Positions 1 through 11,470 of a stretch of 64,000 nucleotides of DNA are shown here, in pieces; positions within the stretch are counted from its first letter, which is position 1, and each line of letters starts with the position of its first letter. Below the pieces are notes generated by a model that did not search any database, was not told where the DNA came from, and worked only from the letters and a program-made list of their open reading frames with translations. This DNA is from Nothopassalora personata (Eukaryota; Ascomycota; Dothideomycetes; Mycosphaerellales; Mycosphaerellaceae), in NCBI GenBank assembly GCA_033816765.1, contig CM066293.1, forward strand, positions 2,976,001 through 3,040,000. The letters are read 5' to 3'. The position numbers were made by a program, and so were the translations under genes.

Positions 1-710
1 GCTAAGGCGTTACTTAACTGATGTATACGCTATAGCAACTTAATTTTAATAATTTTTTAGCGTTATTCTCGTTATGATATATTATATAATCTAAAATTAA
101 TACTATATTATAGCGTAGTATTATAATACCGGTATTAAGGGTAAGACCTATACTAAGAGCCCTAGATCTCTAAATTCTACTCGGAAATAACTCGGGAATA
201 TCTTAGGGTATCCTAAATTACTCTTCCTAAGTAAGCTATAATATAATAGGTTTTAAATAGACAATACTATACTATAGTAATACGGTATTTTAATATAGAA
301 CTTACTAAATAGTAAGATCTAAGTATAAATATAAAGCTTAGGTAATATAGTTATTATAAGGTAATAGGCTCCTAGTTGTTCCTAGAGGTATATAAAATGT
401 TCTACATATTTACCTACTCTCTAGAAGTAATAACTTAAAAGTAGCGGTAAAACTCCTAATATATATATATATATAACAAGGGCGCAATTATAGAGCTATT
501 TAGCTTCGCTAATAAGAGTATAGAGAATAGGTATTAATTACATACTACTATCCGTATCTATAGATCTTATTAAAAGAGTCTATATTAGTTAATAAATATA
601 AGGTAGGTAGTAGGTCCTCCGGTAGTAATAGCTAGCTATTATCTTATAGTATATTATAAATAAACTTATTTATAAAGAAGCTATTAACCTAATTAGCGGT
701 AAATAGCTCT
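1..710. other. RIP-damaged AT-rich repeat, unassigned
   Basis: No gene is visible. The stretch is dominated by TA dinucleotides with very few CA or TG, as in the damaged repeats that follow, and has a short (TA)n run near 461-475. I could not tie it to a specific element family. Confidence 0.5.
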
Positions 711-1028
711 ATAAGGGTAGCCTAGGCTATAGCTAATCCTTATATATAATATACGGCTAGGCTTAGCTTAGTAAGCTATACGTAATACGTATACGTCTAT
801 AAAGCGACGTATAAGACGTCTATAGAAGAAGGGAAGTATAAGGGTAGCCTATAGCTAACCCTTATATATAATACGTAGCTATACCTAGCTTAGTAAGCCG
901 TATGTAACCCGTATACGTATATTAAGCAACGCGTATAGTATCTATAGAAGAAGGTAAGCTTTAGTTTATCTACGATTAGAAGATTATAGGCGTACTATAT
1001 ATTACGATATCCCTTTATAGTCCTAATA
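711..1028 (+). repeat. Family B LTR, with a partial LTR in direct tandem
   Basis: A family B LTR runs from about 837 to 1028. A truncated LTR (about 711-836) that breaks off after roughly 120 bases lies directly before it in the same orientation. Both begin with a RIP-altered form of TGTAAGGGTAGCCTA and contain the ACCCTTATATATAAT TATA region seen at 3981 and 34134. The tail of the 837 copy lacks a short piece present in the other copies. Confidence 0.6.
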
Positions 1029-2880
1029 GTTCTAAAGCTTCCCCTCGTTATAATCTATATATACTATAGAGTCCGATTATAACGCGCGTAATAGCGAGTT
1101 ACCTATGCCCCCCTTAAGCCTAAGAGTATAGTAGTAGGCGCGTCGTATAGCCTTACTTACGAGAAGAGAAGCCTTAAGGGCTAAGATTAAAGAGTAAGAG
1201 ATACGGTAGGAGATCGAACGGTTAGAGATCTTACGCGCTATAAGTATACTACCTCCGGGGCCTATAGGAAGACCGGCTAAAGAAGATTACTTTCCTACTA
1301 TAAACTCCGCCTCTATCTCTATAGCTACTAATAATAATATTATAGTACGAGGCGTAGCCGTAGTATATATAATTCGACTATACCTAAAAGAGCTAACGTC
1401 TTTTAGAGGTAACTTAATAAGGAAGGTAAGAGTATTCCTTAAGGAGCTCTTACTTATCTTTGCCCTCTTAGGTACTATATATACGACGGATAAATTAAAG
1501 GTCCTATATAGGGTTATATACCTTAGCGGAGAGGTAAGCGAGCGATAGTATACTAACTATAGCGCCGTTAACCTTATAGGGTATATATACTAGGACTTTA
1601 AGGAGTTCTACCGAGACGTATACGGCGATCCTATAAACCGCGTACTTAACGTTATATTAGAGTACGAGGTAACGAAGTAGAAGGATAGCTAGATAGTACG
1701 ATAGTTCGCGACTAAGCTAGATATTATAGAGAACTAGTTAGGTAACTACTTAGAAGCGTAGTATATATAGTACTTATTAGTAAAGCTTACGCTTACTTAT
1801 AGTCCGCTATCGTTAGCTACTATAATATCCCTACTACTAGAGAAGAGCTAGTAGTCCTAGCCTAGCGTATTAAAAGTATTAAGCGCTAAGGTAGTAGCGG
1901 AGGGTACGACATCCCTACGACTAGAGAAGAGCTAGTAGTCCTAGCCTCGCGTATTAGAAGTACCGAGCGCTAAGGTAGTAGCGGAGAGTACGACCGCGGG
2001 TAGTATATTTGTTATAAGCGCGAAGCTAAGAACGGATATAAGCGGGTTAATCGCCTAAAGTAACGGAAGTTAAGTTAAGTACCGGGCGCCTCGGGTATAA
2101 GTTAGTAGTAAGACGCCGGTAGCTTATATATAACTAGCTAGAAGTTAAGGGTAGAATACTACGGCTACGGTAAGAACGGTTATATTAAGACGGAGTACTA
2201 AAGTAGATACCTATAGAAGGACCGTAATACGTAAGTAGTTTATAGGCTAGAGACTATAGAGGCTTTAACTAAGAAGGGTAAATAGAGAAAAGGTAGAGGA
2301 CTAGGCAAGAGTTACTCCTAAGTCTAGATATCTATATAGACCCCTTAAGGTAAGTTAATACGAGTCTAGCGTATTACTTATAAGGCGTAGTTAAGATATA
2401 TAAAGGCTTTTACAAGACTATATTTCTTCTAGATAATAGCGTAGATCTAAGCTTAGTGTTATATAAGTATATACTTCGTTACTAGATATAGCCTATTAGC
2501 TGTATAAAGCTCCCGAATTTAGAGTTATACGCGTAGAACTAAGGGTATTACTACGGCGTATATATAGTTTATATATAACTTACTAATAATATAGGAGTAG
2601 AGCGCGTAAGCGACGCTATTTACTATAGATAGGTAGGCCGTAAGTAATTCTAGGTAGACCTTAGCGGTATTATAATTAGATTATAAAGGCCGATAAGAAT
2701 AACTAGTAGTTCTATAGTACCGAGACGCCTACGATTTAGTAGCGTAATATACGCGAGTTTCTTAAGGATCTTAATAGCTTAAAGTAGATATATATAATAA
2801 GTATTTAGCGTATTACTATAGTAGTAAGTAAATTAGAGGGCCCTTTATAGCCTAAAGATTTTATAGACTTCCGAGATATA

Positions 2881-3429
2881 TGTTACGGTTTAGTCTAGAT
2901 AGTAACATCGACTAGATATACATAATACTAATCACTTAGACACACGTAATACTAATTACTTAGACACACGTAACACTAATTACTTAGACACACGTAACAC
3001 TAATTACTTAGACACACGTAACACTAATTACTTAGACACACGTAACACTAATTACTTAGACACACGTAACACTAATTACTTAGACACACGTAACACTAAT
3101 TGCTCTACGAACTAATTAGTATAATTAGTGTACTTAGTAGGACTAATTAAGGTAATTATACTAAGTAGTAGGCTCTACGCCGCAAATATCCTTTATATTT
3201 AGGAACGCTAAGAAACCCTTATAGTCTCGAGGCGTTTAACTTACTATTCAATATTACTGTTTAGAATATACCGTAACCTAACCTCTACTATACTGTTTCT
3301 TAAGTCTTTATAAGACTAAGATAACTACTACTATATTAGTCTCCCTCGACTTCCTATTAGCCCGAGAACAAACCCGATTAAGCTTATCTTCTTAACTTGT
3401 AATATTATTAGGTTATACTAAATCTAACA
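2881..3429 (+). mobile_element. Solo LTR of the A/C chromovirus group
   Basis: Starts TGTTACGG and ends CTAACA, flanked by the 5-bp direct repeat ATATA (2876-2880 and 3430-3434), so it is an insertion that later lost its interior by LTR-LTR recombination. The 3' half (about 3190-3429) matches the LTRs of element A in reverse complement. A TATA-like CTTTATATTTAG lies near 3190. A 24-bp tandem array sits upstream of that TATA. Confidence 0.8.
2923..3101 (+). repeat. 24-bp tandem repeat array in the U3 of a solo LTR
   Basis: Seven full units and a half unit start at 2923, 2947, 2971, 2995, 3019, 3043, 3067 and 3091. Each contains ACTAATTACTTAGACACACG; the first two differ at one or two bases. 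The array lies inside the LTR, upstream of the TATA-like box, where other LTRs of the group carry unrelated arrays. Confidence 0.9.
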
Positions 3430-3980
3430 ATATATACGTACCTAATAAGTAGGTAAAGCGTAAGATACCTAAAGGGGTTAAGTATATAATTAATCTCGTA
3501 GAGGGAAAGAAACCCCCTTTTAAGCCGCTATACTACTAGTCCTTAGCCGAGCTAGAGGCTTTAAAGAAATATCTTACGTAAGTAATAGAGAAGGGGTAGA
3601 TTAGGCAATCCGTAAGCGAGGTCGGTACGCCTATCTTATTTATACTAAAGAAGAATAGTACTCTTAGGCTCTATATAGATTATAGAGGCCTAAATAAGAT
3701 TATAGTAAAGAACTAATATCTACTACCCTTAATTAGCGAGATATTAGATAGGTTATAGGGTATAAGGCTCTCTACTACGATTAATCTATAGGATACCTAC
3801 TACCGTATTCCTATTAAGTAAGGAGATAAGTAGAAGACTACGTTTTATACGTAATATAGTCACTATAAGTACTTAGTAATACCTTTTAGATTAACTAACG
3901 TACTAGCTACCTTTTAGGGGTATATTAATAAGGCCCTTACTAGGTTAGTAGATAATATCTATATAGTCTACCTAGATAGT

Positions 3981-4178
3981 TGTAAGGGTAGCCTATAGCT
4001 AACCCTTATATATAATGCGGCTATGCCCGGCTTAGCATACCGCACGTAACGCGTATACGTATACTAGGAGACGCGTACAGCGTCGATAGAAGAAAGTAAG
4101 CTTTAGTTTATCTACGATCGGAGGATCGTAGGCGTGCTATATATTACGACATCCCCTTATAGCCTTACGGCCCTTATA
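3981..4178 (+). repeat. 5' LTR of family B copy B2
   Basis: Begins TGTAAGGG and ends CCCTTATA, the RIP-altered form of the complementary end CCCTTACA. Its counterpart at 34134-34331 has the same length and carries the same downstream context up to CCCTTATA. The TATA region CCCTTATATATAAT is near the start. Confidence 0.75.
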
Positions 4179-4816
4179 GTTCTAAAGCTTCCCTTCGTTA
4201 TAATCTATATACGCTATAGAGCCCGATCGCGACGTATACGACGGCGAGTCGCCTACGCCGCCCCTAAGCCCTAGAGTATAGTAGTAGGCGCGTCGTATAG
4301 CCTTAGTTACGAGAAGAGAGGCCTTACGGGCTAAGATTAAAGAGTAAGAGATATAGTAGGAGATCGAGCGGCTAGAGATCTTACGCGCTATAAGCGTACC
4401 GCCTCTAGAGCGTATAGGAGGGAGGAGAGAAGATTACCTCCCTACTATAACCCCTACCTCTATCTCTATAACTACTAACGATAATATTATAGTACGAGGT
4501 GCGGCCGTAGCGCATACGACGCGACCGCGTCTAAAAGAGCCGACGCCTTTTAGAGGGGATTCGATAAGGAAGGTAAGGGTATTCCTTTAGGAGCTCTTAC
4601 TTATCTTCGCCCTCTTAGGTACTATATACGCAATAGACGAATTAAAGGTCCTATATAGGGTTATATACCTTAGCGGAGAGGTAAGCGAGCGATAGTATAC
4701 TAACTATAGCGCCGTTAACCTTATAGGGTATATATACTAGGACTTTAAGGAGTTCTACCGAGACGTATACGGCGATCCTATAAACCGCGTACTTAACGTT
4801 ATGTTAGAGTACGAGG

Positions 4817-5219
4817 TGTTAGGTTTAGTATAACCTAATGATATTACAAGTTAAGAAGACAAGCTCAATCGGGTTTGTTCTCGGGCCGATAGGAAGTTAA
4901 GGGAGAGTAATAAAGTAGTAGCTATCTTATCTTATAAAGACTAAGTAGCAGTAAGGTAGAGGTTAGGTTATAGTATATTCTAAACAGTAATATTAAACAG
5001 TAAGTTAAACGCCTCGAAGCTATAAGGGTTCTTAGCGTTCCTAAATATAAAGGAGATTTATAGATCTTAGTAATTAGTCTAATTATTCTAAGTATAAGTA
5101 GTCTAATTAGTCTAAGCATAAGTAGTCTAATCGCTCTAAGTCTAAGCGCTTAGGTAGGATAAGTTACGTGTTTGTCTTATCGTTATAATTCTAGGGTCTA
5201 TAGGAATTATTCCGTAACA
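4817..5219 (-). repeat. 3' LTR of element A
   Basis: Plus strand starts TGTTAGG and ends CCGTAACA. A short repeat array (about 5069-5150) built on TCTAATTAGTCTAAGCATAAG lies next to the TATA-like box near 5040-5055. The polypurine tract of the element (reverse complement of CTATCCCCTTCTT) abuts it at 5220. Confidence 0.85.
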
Positions 5220-5237
5220 CTATCCCCTTCTTAGCCT

Positions 5238-5254
5238 AGCTTCGTCCCGAAGCT
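5238..5254. other. Conserved hairpin beside the polypurine tract (element A)
   Basis: AGCTTCG TCC CGAAGCT forms a 7-bp perfect stem with a 3-base loop, 18 bases inside the LTR edge. The same hairpin is at 23582-23598 in the young element and 29317-29333 in element C, intact despite RIP in A and C. Confidence 0.75.
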
Positions 5255-5292
5255 TCTTAAGCCGTTATCATTTCTTATAGTAATGGTTAACT

Positions 5293-5847
5293 ATGTCTTC
5301 TCTTTCCTATAAATGCCGTTAACGACTTACTTAGGATACCGAAGTTTCTAGTATTAAAATAGCTCTATATATAAATTGTTAGAAGTCTCGATCCTCGGGC
5401 GTAGTAGTAAAGTATATCGTAGGTTCTTGGTCTAGGAAGTGTTCGGCCTATATTCGAAAAGGCTATAAGGATTGCGATATACGTCTTTCTCGTCCGGAGT
5501 AGGAACGTCTTCGCGATTCGCGCGATAATCTTAAGCTAGAGCTTAAGAGGATTAAAGGGGAGGAGGTGCGGCTAAAGATACGTAAGATCCGTCTTCGGAA
5601 ATAGCTACGATTAGCTAAGCGTCGTACCGACGATACCGTCGCTAAGGAGTTAGAGGAGCTCGAGGAGGAAGAGGCGCGCGAGGAGCTAGCGTCTCTTAAG
5701 CGGGCGTCGGGGGTAGAGGTGTCGCCTTCGCTAGTTTCTTTCTCGGATATCCTAGAGATGCCCGTAAATAACTAGGTGGCGCTTTCTAGAGCGGAGCCTT
5801 AGGGCGAGTCCCTAGGGGTAGAGACTTATTAGGGTATTTATTTATAA
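5293..5847 (+). pseudogene. Antisense ORF of element A, RIP-damaged (185 codons)
   Basis: This frame opens with ATG TCT TCT and ends TAA after 185 codons, antisense to gag-pol. It is homologous to the intact 186-residue antisense ORF at 23637-24197: both start MSS, both have a Cys-rich block ending in CD(V/I)R followed by a charged coiled-coil-like region, and they are almost the same length. Several TAG codons and at least one TAA interrupt it; cysteine positions read Tyr in places (TGC to TAC), the expected RIP change. The element C homologue (28724-29278) is also exactly 185 codons, so no indels have accumulated between them. Function unknown; a DNA-binding regulator is inferred from the intact relative. 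Confidence 0.7.
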
Positions 5848-5871
5848 GTTGTGTCCCTGTTCTTATTAATC

Positions 5872-5944
5872 GGCTAGGTAGCTTAGTAGTAGAGCGTAAG
5901 CTATCTACACTCTTAAGGTCGTAGGTTCGATTCCTACCCTAGTC
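5872..5944 (+). other. tRNA-like sequence inside element A
   Basis: GGCTAGG at the start pairs with CCTAGTC at the end (7 bp with one G-U). The D arm reads GCTT..GAGC and the T arm GTAGGTTCGATTCCTAC is perfect, giving a clear B box (GGTTCGATTCC) and a recognisable A box (TAGCTTAGTAG). The anticodon arm is off: TAAGC and TCTTA enclose nine rather than seven bases with a mismatch at the top, so I cannot name an anticodon. It starts 25 bases after the antisense ORF stop, on the same strand. A second copy is at 28626-28699. Confidence 0.6.
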
Positions 5945-6089
5945 GCTCGTCGGCCGAGAGATCGATTATCGTTAGTTATATCGGCGGACCTATTTTTAGT
6001 ATTATCGGATCTTTTACTAATAGTTTTGTAGGTTTTGTTTTAGTTCCTAGGTATTTTCTAATTCGTCGTATCCTTTCTACTTAATAAGG

Positions 6090-8720
6090 TATCGCTAACC
6101 TTTCTTATCTAGGATTTTTTCGACTTCGAATTCGTTTTCTACTTCTAGCTCGAAATAGAAGCTTTCCTAGTAGGGTGTTTCGGCGTCTACGGGTTCTAAC
6201 TTAGAGATGTGGAAGACTAGGTGGATTTTTACGTTAGGTAGTAGCCGTAGACGGTAGTTAACTAATCCTATAACTTTATCCATAAAAAATAGTCCGACCT
6301 TAACGTAATCTAGTTTCTTAGTCTATCTTCTTATTCTTAAGTTTTTTATAAGGAGATAGACCTTATCCCCCTCTTTTAGTAGAGGTGCTATTTTTCTTAT
6401 GTCCTACCGTTATTAAGACAGTTTTTATTATATATCTTCGATCGCCTTACGTGTTTCTTTATGTACTTCCTTAAGAGTATCCGTCGTTACAATTGCTCTT
6501 TCGGCTTATAGGTGAGATCTAGGTGTTCTAAATAGGTTAGGATCTTTACTAAAGTTCGTATAGAATAGTGTCGTTAAAGTTGTCTCCGATTTGTAGTTGT
6601 TTAGTACAATCTACGCTATTAGCAGTAATAAAACCTAGTTATCTTATACGTAGTTAATGTAGTGTCGTAGGTATTATTCTAGCGTTTAATTTATCCTTTC
6701 GGTTTATCCGTCTATCTCTGGATAATATGCTATTAATAGCTTATATTTAATTCCGATCGTTCCTATAAGCGTCTTCTAGTAGTTCGATGTAAATAGCTTA
6801 TCTCTATCCGTTATAAATGCTTAAGGAAATCCGTAGTATCGGATAAGTCTATCTAGTACGAGGTATCCGAGCTACTCTACATTATATGTTTCTAATGTAG
6901 GAATAAAGTGTGCGTACTTTATAAGTCTATTAACTATAACTAGTATTATGTCGTATAGTTGTTTCGTAACTTAGTCTCTTAACGGTAGGAGTTTTATAAT
7001 AAAGTCTATTATAACTTCGTTCTATGGTTTTGTTAGTAGTGTCCTAAACTATAGGTGACCGTATTTTATATATCTCGTAGCCTTATTTCGTTAGTAGTAT
7101 ACGTATTGTTTAATATAGCGTAACACTTTAAGTCTTATCTATAGGAATAAGAAACTGCGTTATATTAGGTCCATTATCTTTAAAGTTCTAGGGTGTCTAT
7201 AAGTTAGTCCGTCGTAATGTTATCGTATATATTCTTCTTCTCGATCCTTTAGTACCTAGTATTTTCCTTGCAATATAGGGAATTGCTCGTCCTTATCGCC
7301 TAATATCCGTACGATGTTATTAAATTCTCTTATATTAGCGCTAAGACTTCCGTCGGGGTTCGTCTTTAGTACTTTATGTTATACTAGTTCTTTTCCTTCT
7401 ATATAGTCGCTTCTTTGGCTTAGCGCGTCGGCGCGGCCATTCTCTCGTCCTAGAGTATATTTAATTTCGAACTTATACTATCCTAGTAGCTCCAACTAGC
7501 GGGCTTGCCTTCGGGTAAGTTCTTTCGTCGTTGTGAAGTACGTAAGATTCTTATAGTTAGAAAGAATCGTTAACTTCGGTAGGCCCTCGATATATACTCT
7601 CTAATGTTACATAGTAGTAATAATAGCTAGAAGCTCTTTATTATAGATGTTGTAGTTCTATTCCGCTATAGTTATTTTCCGGGAGTAATAGGCTACTAGG
7701 TGTCTCTACCCGTCGTATGTCTATGTTAGACACGCGCCTATTGCTATATTAGACGCATCGGTCTCGATGTAGACTTCCTTATTACTATCGAATAGTCGAA
7801 GCGTAGGGGCTAAAGCGCATTATTCCTTAAGTTTCATTACTATCGAATAGTCGAAGCGTAGGGGCTAAAGCGCATTATTCCTTAAGTTTCTTAAATGCTT
7901 TAATCTATTCCTTTCCCTATTTCTAGGTAACGTCTCTTCTCGTAAGCATCGTTATTAGTACTGCTATCTTTACGTAGTCCTTAATAAATTTCCGGTTATA
8001 GTTCGCTAGTCTAAGGAATAATTGTACGTCCTTAACTGTCTTTAGTTCTAGCTATTCTCTAATTACCTATGTTTTCGCTAGGTTAATCGTTATCCCTATA
8101 GTACTAATTATAAAGCCTAAGAATTTAACTTCTTTCTTATAGAATTCGCATTTCTCTAGTGCCGTCTTAAATCCTAATTGCGTAAGTCGTTCGAAGACGT
8201 CCTAGACTTGTCTTATGTATTTCTATAGGGATCCTTTTGTGTAGACTAGTATGTCGTCTATATAGGCGATAACGCATACGTCGAGTAGGTCTCTAAGTGT
8301 TTCGTTAATAAGGTCCTAGTAGGATGCGGGTACGTTAGTTAATCCTATTAGCATAACTAAGAATTCGTAAAGTCCGTATCTTATCTTAAAGGCGGTTTTC
8401 TATTCTTCTCCTTCTACTATCCGTATAGCGTAGAAGGCATCTCGTAGGTTAATCTTCGTATACTAGTCTAATCCGGTTAATCTATCTTATGCTTCTTTAA
8501 TGTTAGGTAGCGGGTATCGGTTCTTAATCGTAATCTCGTTTAACTTCCTATAGTCTTATACGAGTCGTAACTTCCCGTTTACTTTTAGAACGAACATGTA
8601 TAGAGTTCTTATACTTAAGGTAGATCTTCTTATCTATCCTTTAGCTAGCTTCTCCTTTAGCTATTCTCGTAGGGTCTATAGCTCTTTCTTAGACATTTAA
8701 TATAGGGGTCCCTATAGAGG
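6090..8720 (-). pseudogene. Element A pol 3' part: RT, RNase H, integrase, chromodomain (RIP-damaged)
   Basis: Read on the minus strand this matches the pol of element C almost base for base from RT onward. RT spans roughly 7900-8700, RNase H about 7400-7850, integrase about 6200-7330, and a chromodomain lies near 6090-6190 just before the tRNA-like sequence. Many CAG and TGG codons have become TAG, so nothing here can be translated. A 61-bp stretch (about 7790-7850) is directly duplicated at about 7837-7897, a small local tandem duplication. Confidence 0.75.
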
Positions 8721-9182
8721 CTCTTTCCCTAGCTAAATGTTTATCTTATAATCCTATAGTTAGTACTTAGGTAAGGCATCCTTACCTCTTTCCTCTTTAA
8801 AGAGTCGCGACTACTTACGATACTCCTTAGGAATACTTAACTCTAAGATGTTAGTATTCTTCGATAGTACGTTACTTCTATAACTACTAGTAACTTCGTA
8901 ACCCGGCGGCCCTACGCTAGTGTCTATCCTAGTCGAAGGTAGTTCTTCTATCCTTCTATTTAGCGTAAGCTATATCCTATTTAGCTGTCTCTTTACCTTA
9001 TCTACTAGCGAACGCTACCGCTACGTAGGCTAAATATCGATAACGCAGTCGCATTCCCTAAATGTAAGTACTCCTCTTCTCTAGTCGATTACTAGGTTAT
9101 GCTTTCTTAACTAAGGCATACCTAGTACGATGTTATAACTAGCTATATTAGTAACATCTAAGATAATTTCCTCGTAGTACTA

Positions 9183-9392
9183 TTAGATAGTAAGTAGTAG
9201 CGGTATCGTCTCGCGCTCTACACTAGGTAAGGATAATCCGTCTACCGCGATTAATTTATAACCCTCTTTCTTCTTATAGGTAGCGATCCTATGTCTTATA
9301 ACAAATAATTCGGAGGTAAAGTTCCCGCTTACTCCGGAATCTATTATAGCATCTATCTTATGCCCGTTAACGATAATCTTAGTTCGAAACAC
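9183..9392 (-). pseudogene. Element A aspartic protease fragment
   Basis: A 69-residue open piece holds IIDSGVSGNFTSE, the active-site loop of a retroviral-type protease in the DSG form, followed by the usual hydrophobic core. It sits between the gag and RT remnants, as expected in Ty3/gypsy order. It is only an open island between stop codons. Confidence 0.7.
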
Positions 9393-10464
9393 TATTATCG
9401 TTAGTAATGCTTAAGCCTTTTCTATGTTATATAACTCCCTTCGGTCGCTTATTCCTAGGGAGTTAATCCTTTTCCCTATTCGTATATAGAACGTCGTGCT
9501 TCGTATCTCGAGGCCTCCGCTTAAACCTAGCGCGAGCCTTTCTATATCTACACCTACATTCGGTAACGTTCCTAGATCTTCTACGTTTCTAAGTAGAGTG
9601 CGCGTACGTGTTACACTATATTACGTAATTTATTCGATATAAATGTTCCTAACGGTATAAGATATCCGGTTCCTATTATTCGGCTTCCTATCGGTAGTCG
9701 TTGTATAATAGCGGTTACTAGATTCTCGGTTGTTTCTATAAGTAGGTATCCCTAGGCTATACCTCGTAGGGTGTCGAGTGTCTTATTAAACTTAATAGAG
9801 TGTAGCATCCTTCGTCCGCCTATCTTAGGTAGGAATTCCTCGTGCCTTCTTTATAGGTGTACGATTATGTTATATAATTTCTTAGGTACATTAATCGTAA
9901 AGGTTAGTTATTTGTTATCGTCGTTATGTCGCTCTCTTCTCCTTCGGAGGAATCTTCTTCGCTTAATTCTTCCGGATCCTAATCTTCTTCGATAGTATCT
10001 AGCCCGGTAGTTTCTTAACTTTCTTCCTATAGTTCTAGTAACTACGATCCGTTCTATCCTAGGTCCTAGTTTTCCTTATCGCTTCTATTATCGTTAAAGT
10101 AGGACTCGTCGATGTCTACTTCTCGGAGCGTAGCATTTTGCCTATACGTCGCTCCTAGGGTTCCTCTTAGTTGTTAAGGCTAATACCCTACGTCTAACTT
10201 CGCGGCGTAGTAGACTTAATACGAGTCTTAGTAATAGAATTGCTAATAAAGGCTTCTATAACCATTTCGAGACTCGGATTCGATCTCGTAGTCGACTCTT
10301 CGTGTTATTATATTAAACTGTCGTAGTTAGTTCTTCGTATTAAATAGAATAACTACTATTTACTACCTATAGTATCCTTCTCGTCCTTCTAAGGGGTCTA
10401 GGAGAGGCGTCGTACTTCTATTACTAGCTCTCTCCCCTACTCTCCGAGTATAGTCGGTATCTCC

Positions 10465-11400
10465 TTAAGATCTAACGCTACTCTTAGATTTACTAGTTCG
10501 GGGTTGCATTATATTAAACTGTTCGTAGCGTACTATATTCTTACCGCGGTAGTCCCTTACTAGGTAGCTAGGTTTACTATATCCGTAGTAAGTTCGTATT
10601 TCTTTCGAACTCCGGGATGCTCTATTCCTATTACTGTTCCTAATCTTACGACCTTTCTCGGTAACGTCGAGTTCCATTAGCTATAGTCCGTAGTACGGTT
10701 TGTCCCTAGGCTTATTATTATAGTTATCGTAGAAGCCTCTATTACGGTTATCGTAGCCTAGTGTATATCTAGCCTTTCCGGATATTTTAGAGTCGTATCG
10801 TCGTTCTATAGCTCTCTCGTAGAGCTTATCGTTAAGATTAATCGTAACTCTAACGAGGTCGCCTAAGCTATCGATCTTCCGACCGTCCCTTATTAACTCG
10901 TCCTTAACGTGCTCCTTTAGTCCTCTCCGGTACATAACTTAAAGTGCTTCGTCGTCCTAATTGGTAAGTTACGCGTATTCCTAGAATTTAGTAGCATATT
11001 CGGTAGTAGATGTCTTCTAGGTTAAATGCTAAATAACACGAACGGTAGTAGTAATCTTATTAGAGACGCTAAAGACGCTCTTTATAGCATACTTAAGATA
11101 GTTATATAACCTAAAGATTCCGTCGGTATTATCTTCTCCGTTACTATCTAGGTATTTCCTAAGGAATGGTTTAACCTAATGTTATGCTCGTCCTCTTAAA
11201 AAGGTAGTAGTAAAGATAGGCTTAAGGTTCTTAGGTATAGAGTTAAATAAGAAGTACATGTCTATCTAAGAGACCTAAGTGTCGAACTTATCTCGGTCGC
11301 TATAGTAGTATTCTAGCTTACTAACCTTAAGGGTGTCGTTGCCTATATAAGTAGCTAAGGCATTAATAGCATCGTTCGCGGTCTAAGGTCGTCGGGCTCT
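10465..11400 (-). pseudogene. Element A gag (RIP-damaged)
   Basis: Two adjacent open pieces (10681-10935 and 10465-10677) read LKEHVKDELIRDGRKI, then MELDVTEKGRK, then a zinc knuckle in which Cys codons now read Tyr: TYYGYSKPSYLVRDYRGKN where the family form is CX2CX4HX4C. MELDVT before the knuckle is shared with the intact gag at 24302-25300. The N-terminal part (about 10940-11400) is broken by stops. Confidence 0.7.
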
Positions 11401-11470
11401 ACTTACTTTACTAGGGGCGGGTATTCCCCGTTTACTCTATCGGTCTCCTATCGTAGAGGGCGTTTAAAGC

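Larger units (their letters stand above)
837..3980 (+). mobile_element. Ty3/gypsy element, family B, truncated copy B1 (RIP-damaged)
   Basis: After its LTR this copy holds a damaged gag (about 1330-2270), a protease region (about 2400-2700) and a reverse transcriptase 5' part (about 3435-3980), all on the plus strand and broken by many TAG codons. Sequence matches the second family B copy at 4200-4816 and 11878-13560. The RT stops where the LTR at 3981 begins and does not resume downstream, so this copy is truncated. A solo LTR (2881-3429) splits it. Family assignment rests on RT-like text around 3640-3980 and similarity to B2. Confidence 0.65.

Noticed and set aside
2923..3101. CRISPR-like array
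   Set aside because: Units are contiguous with no spacers, lie inside an LTR, and the genome is fungal.
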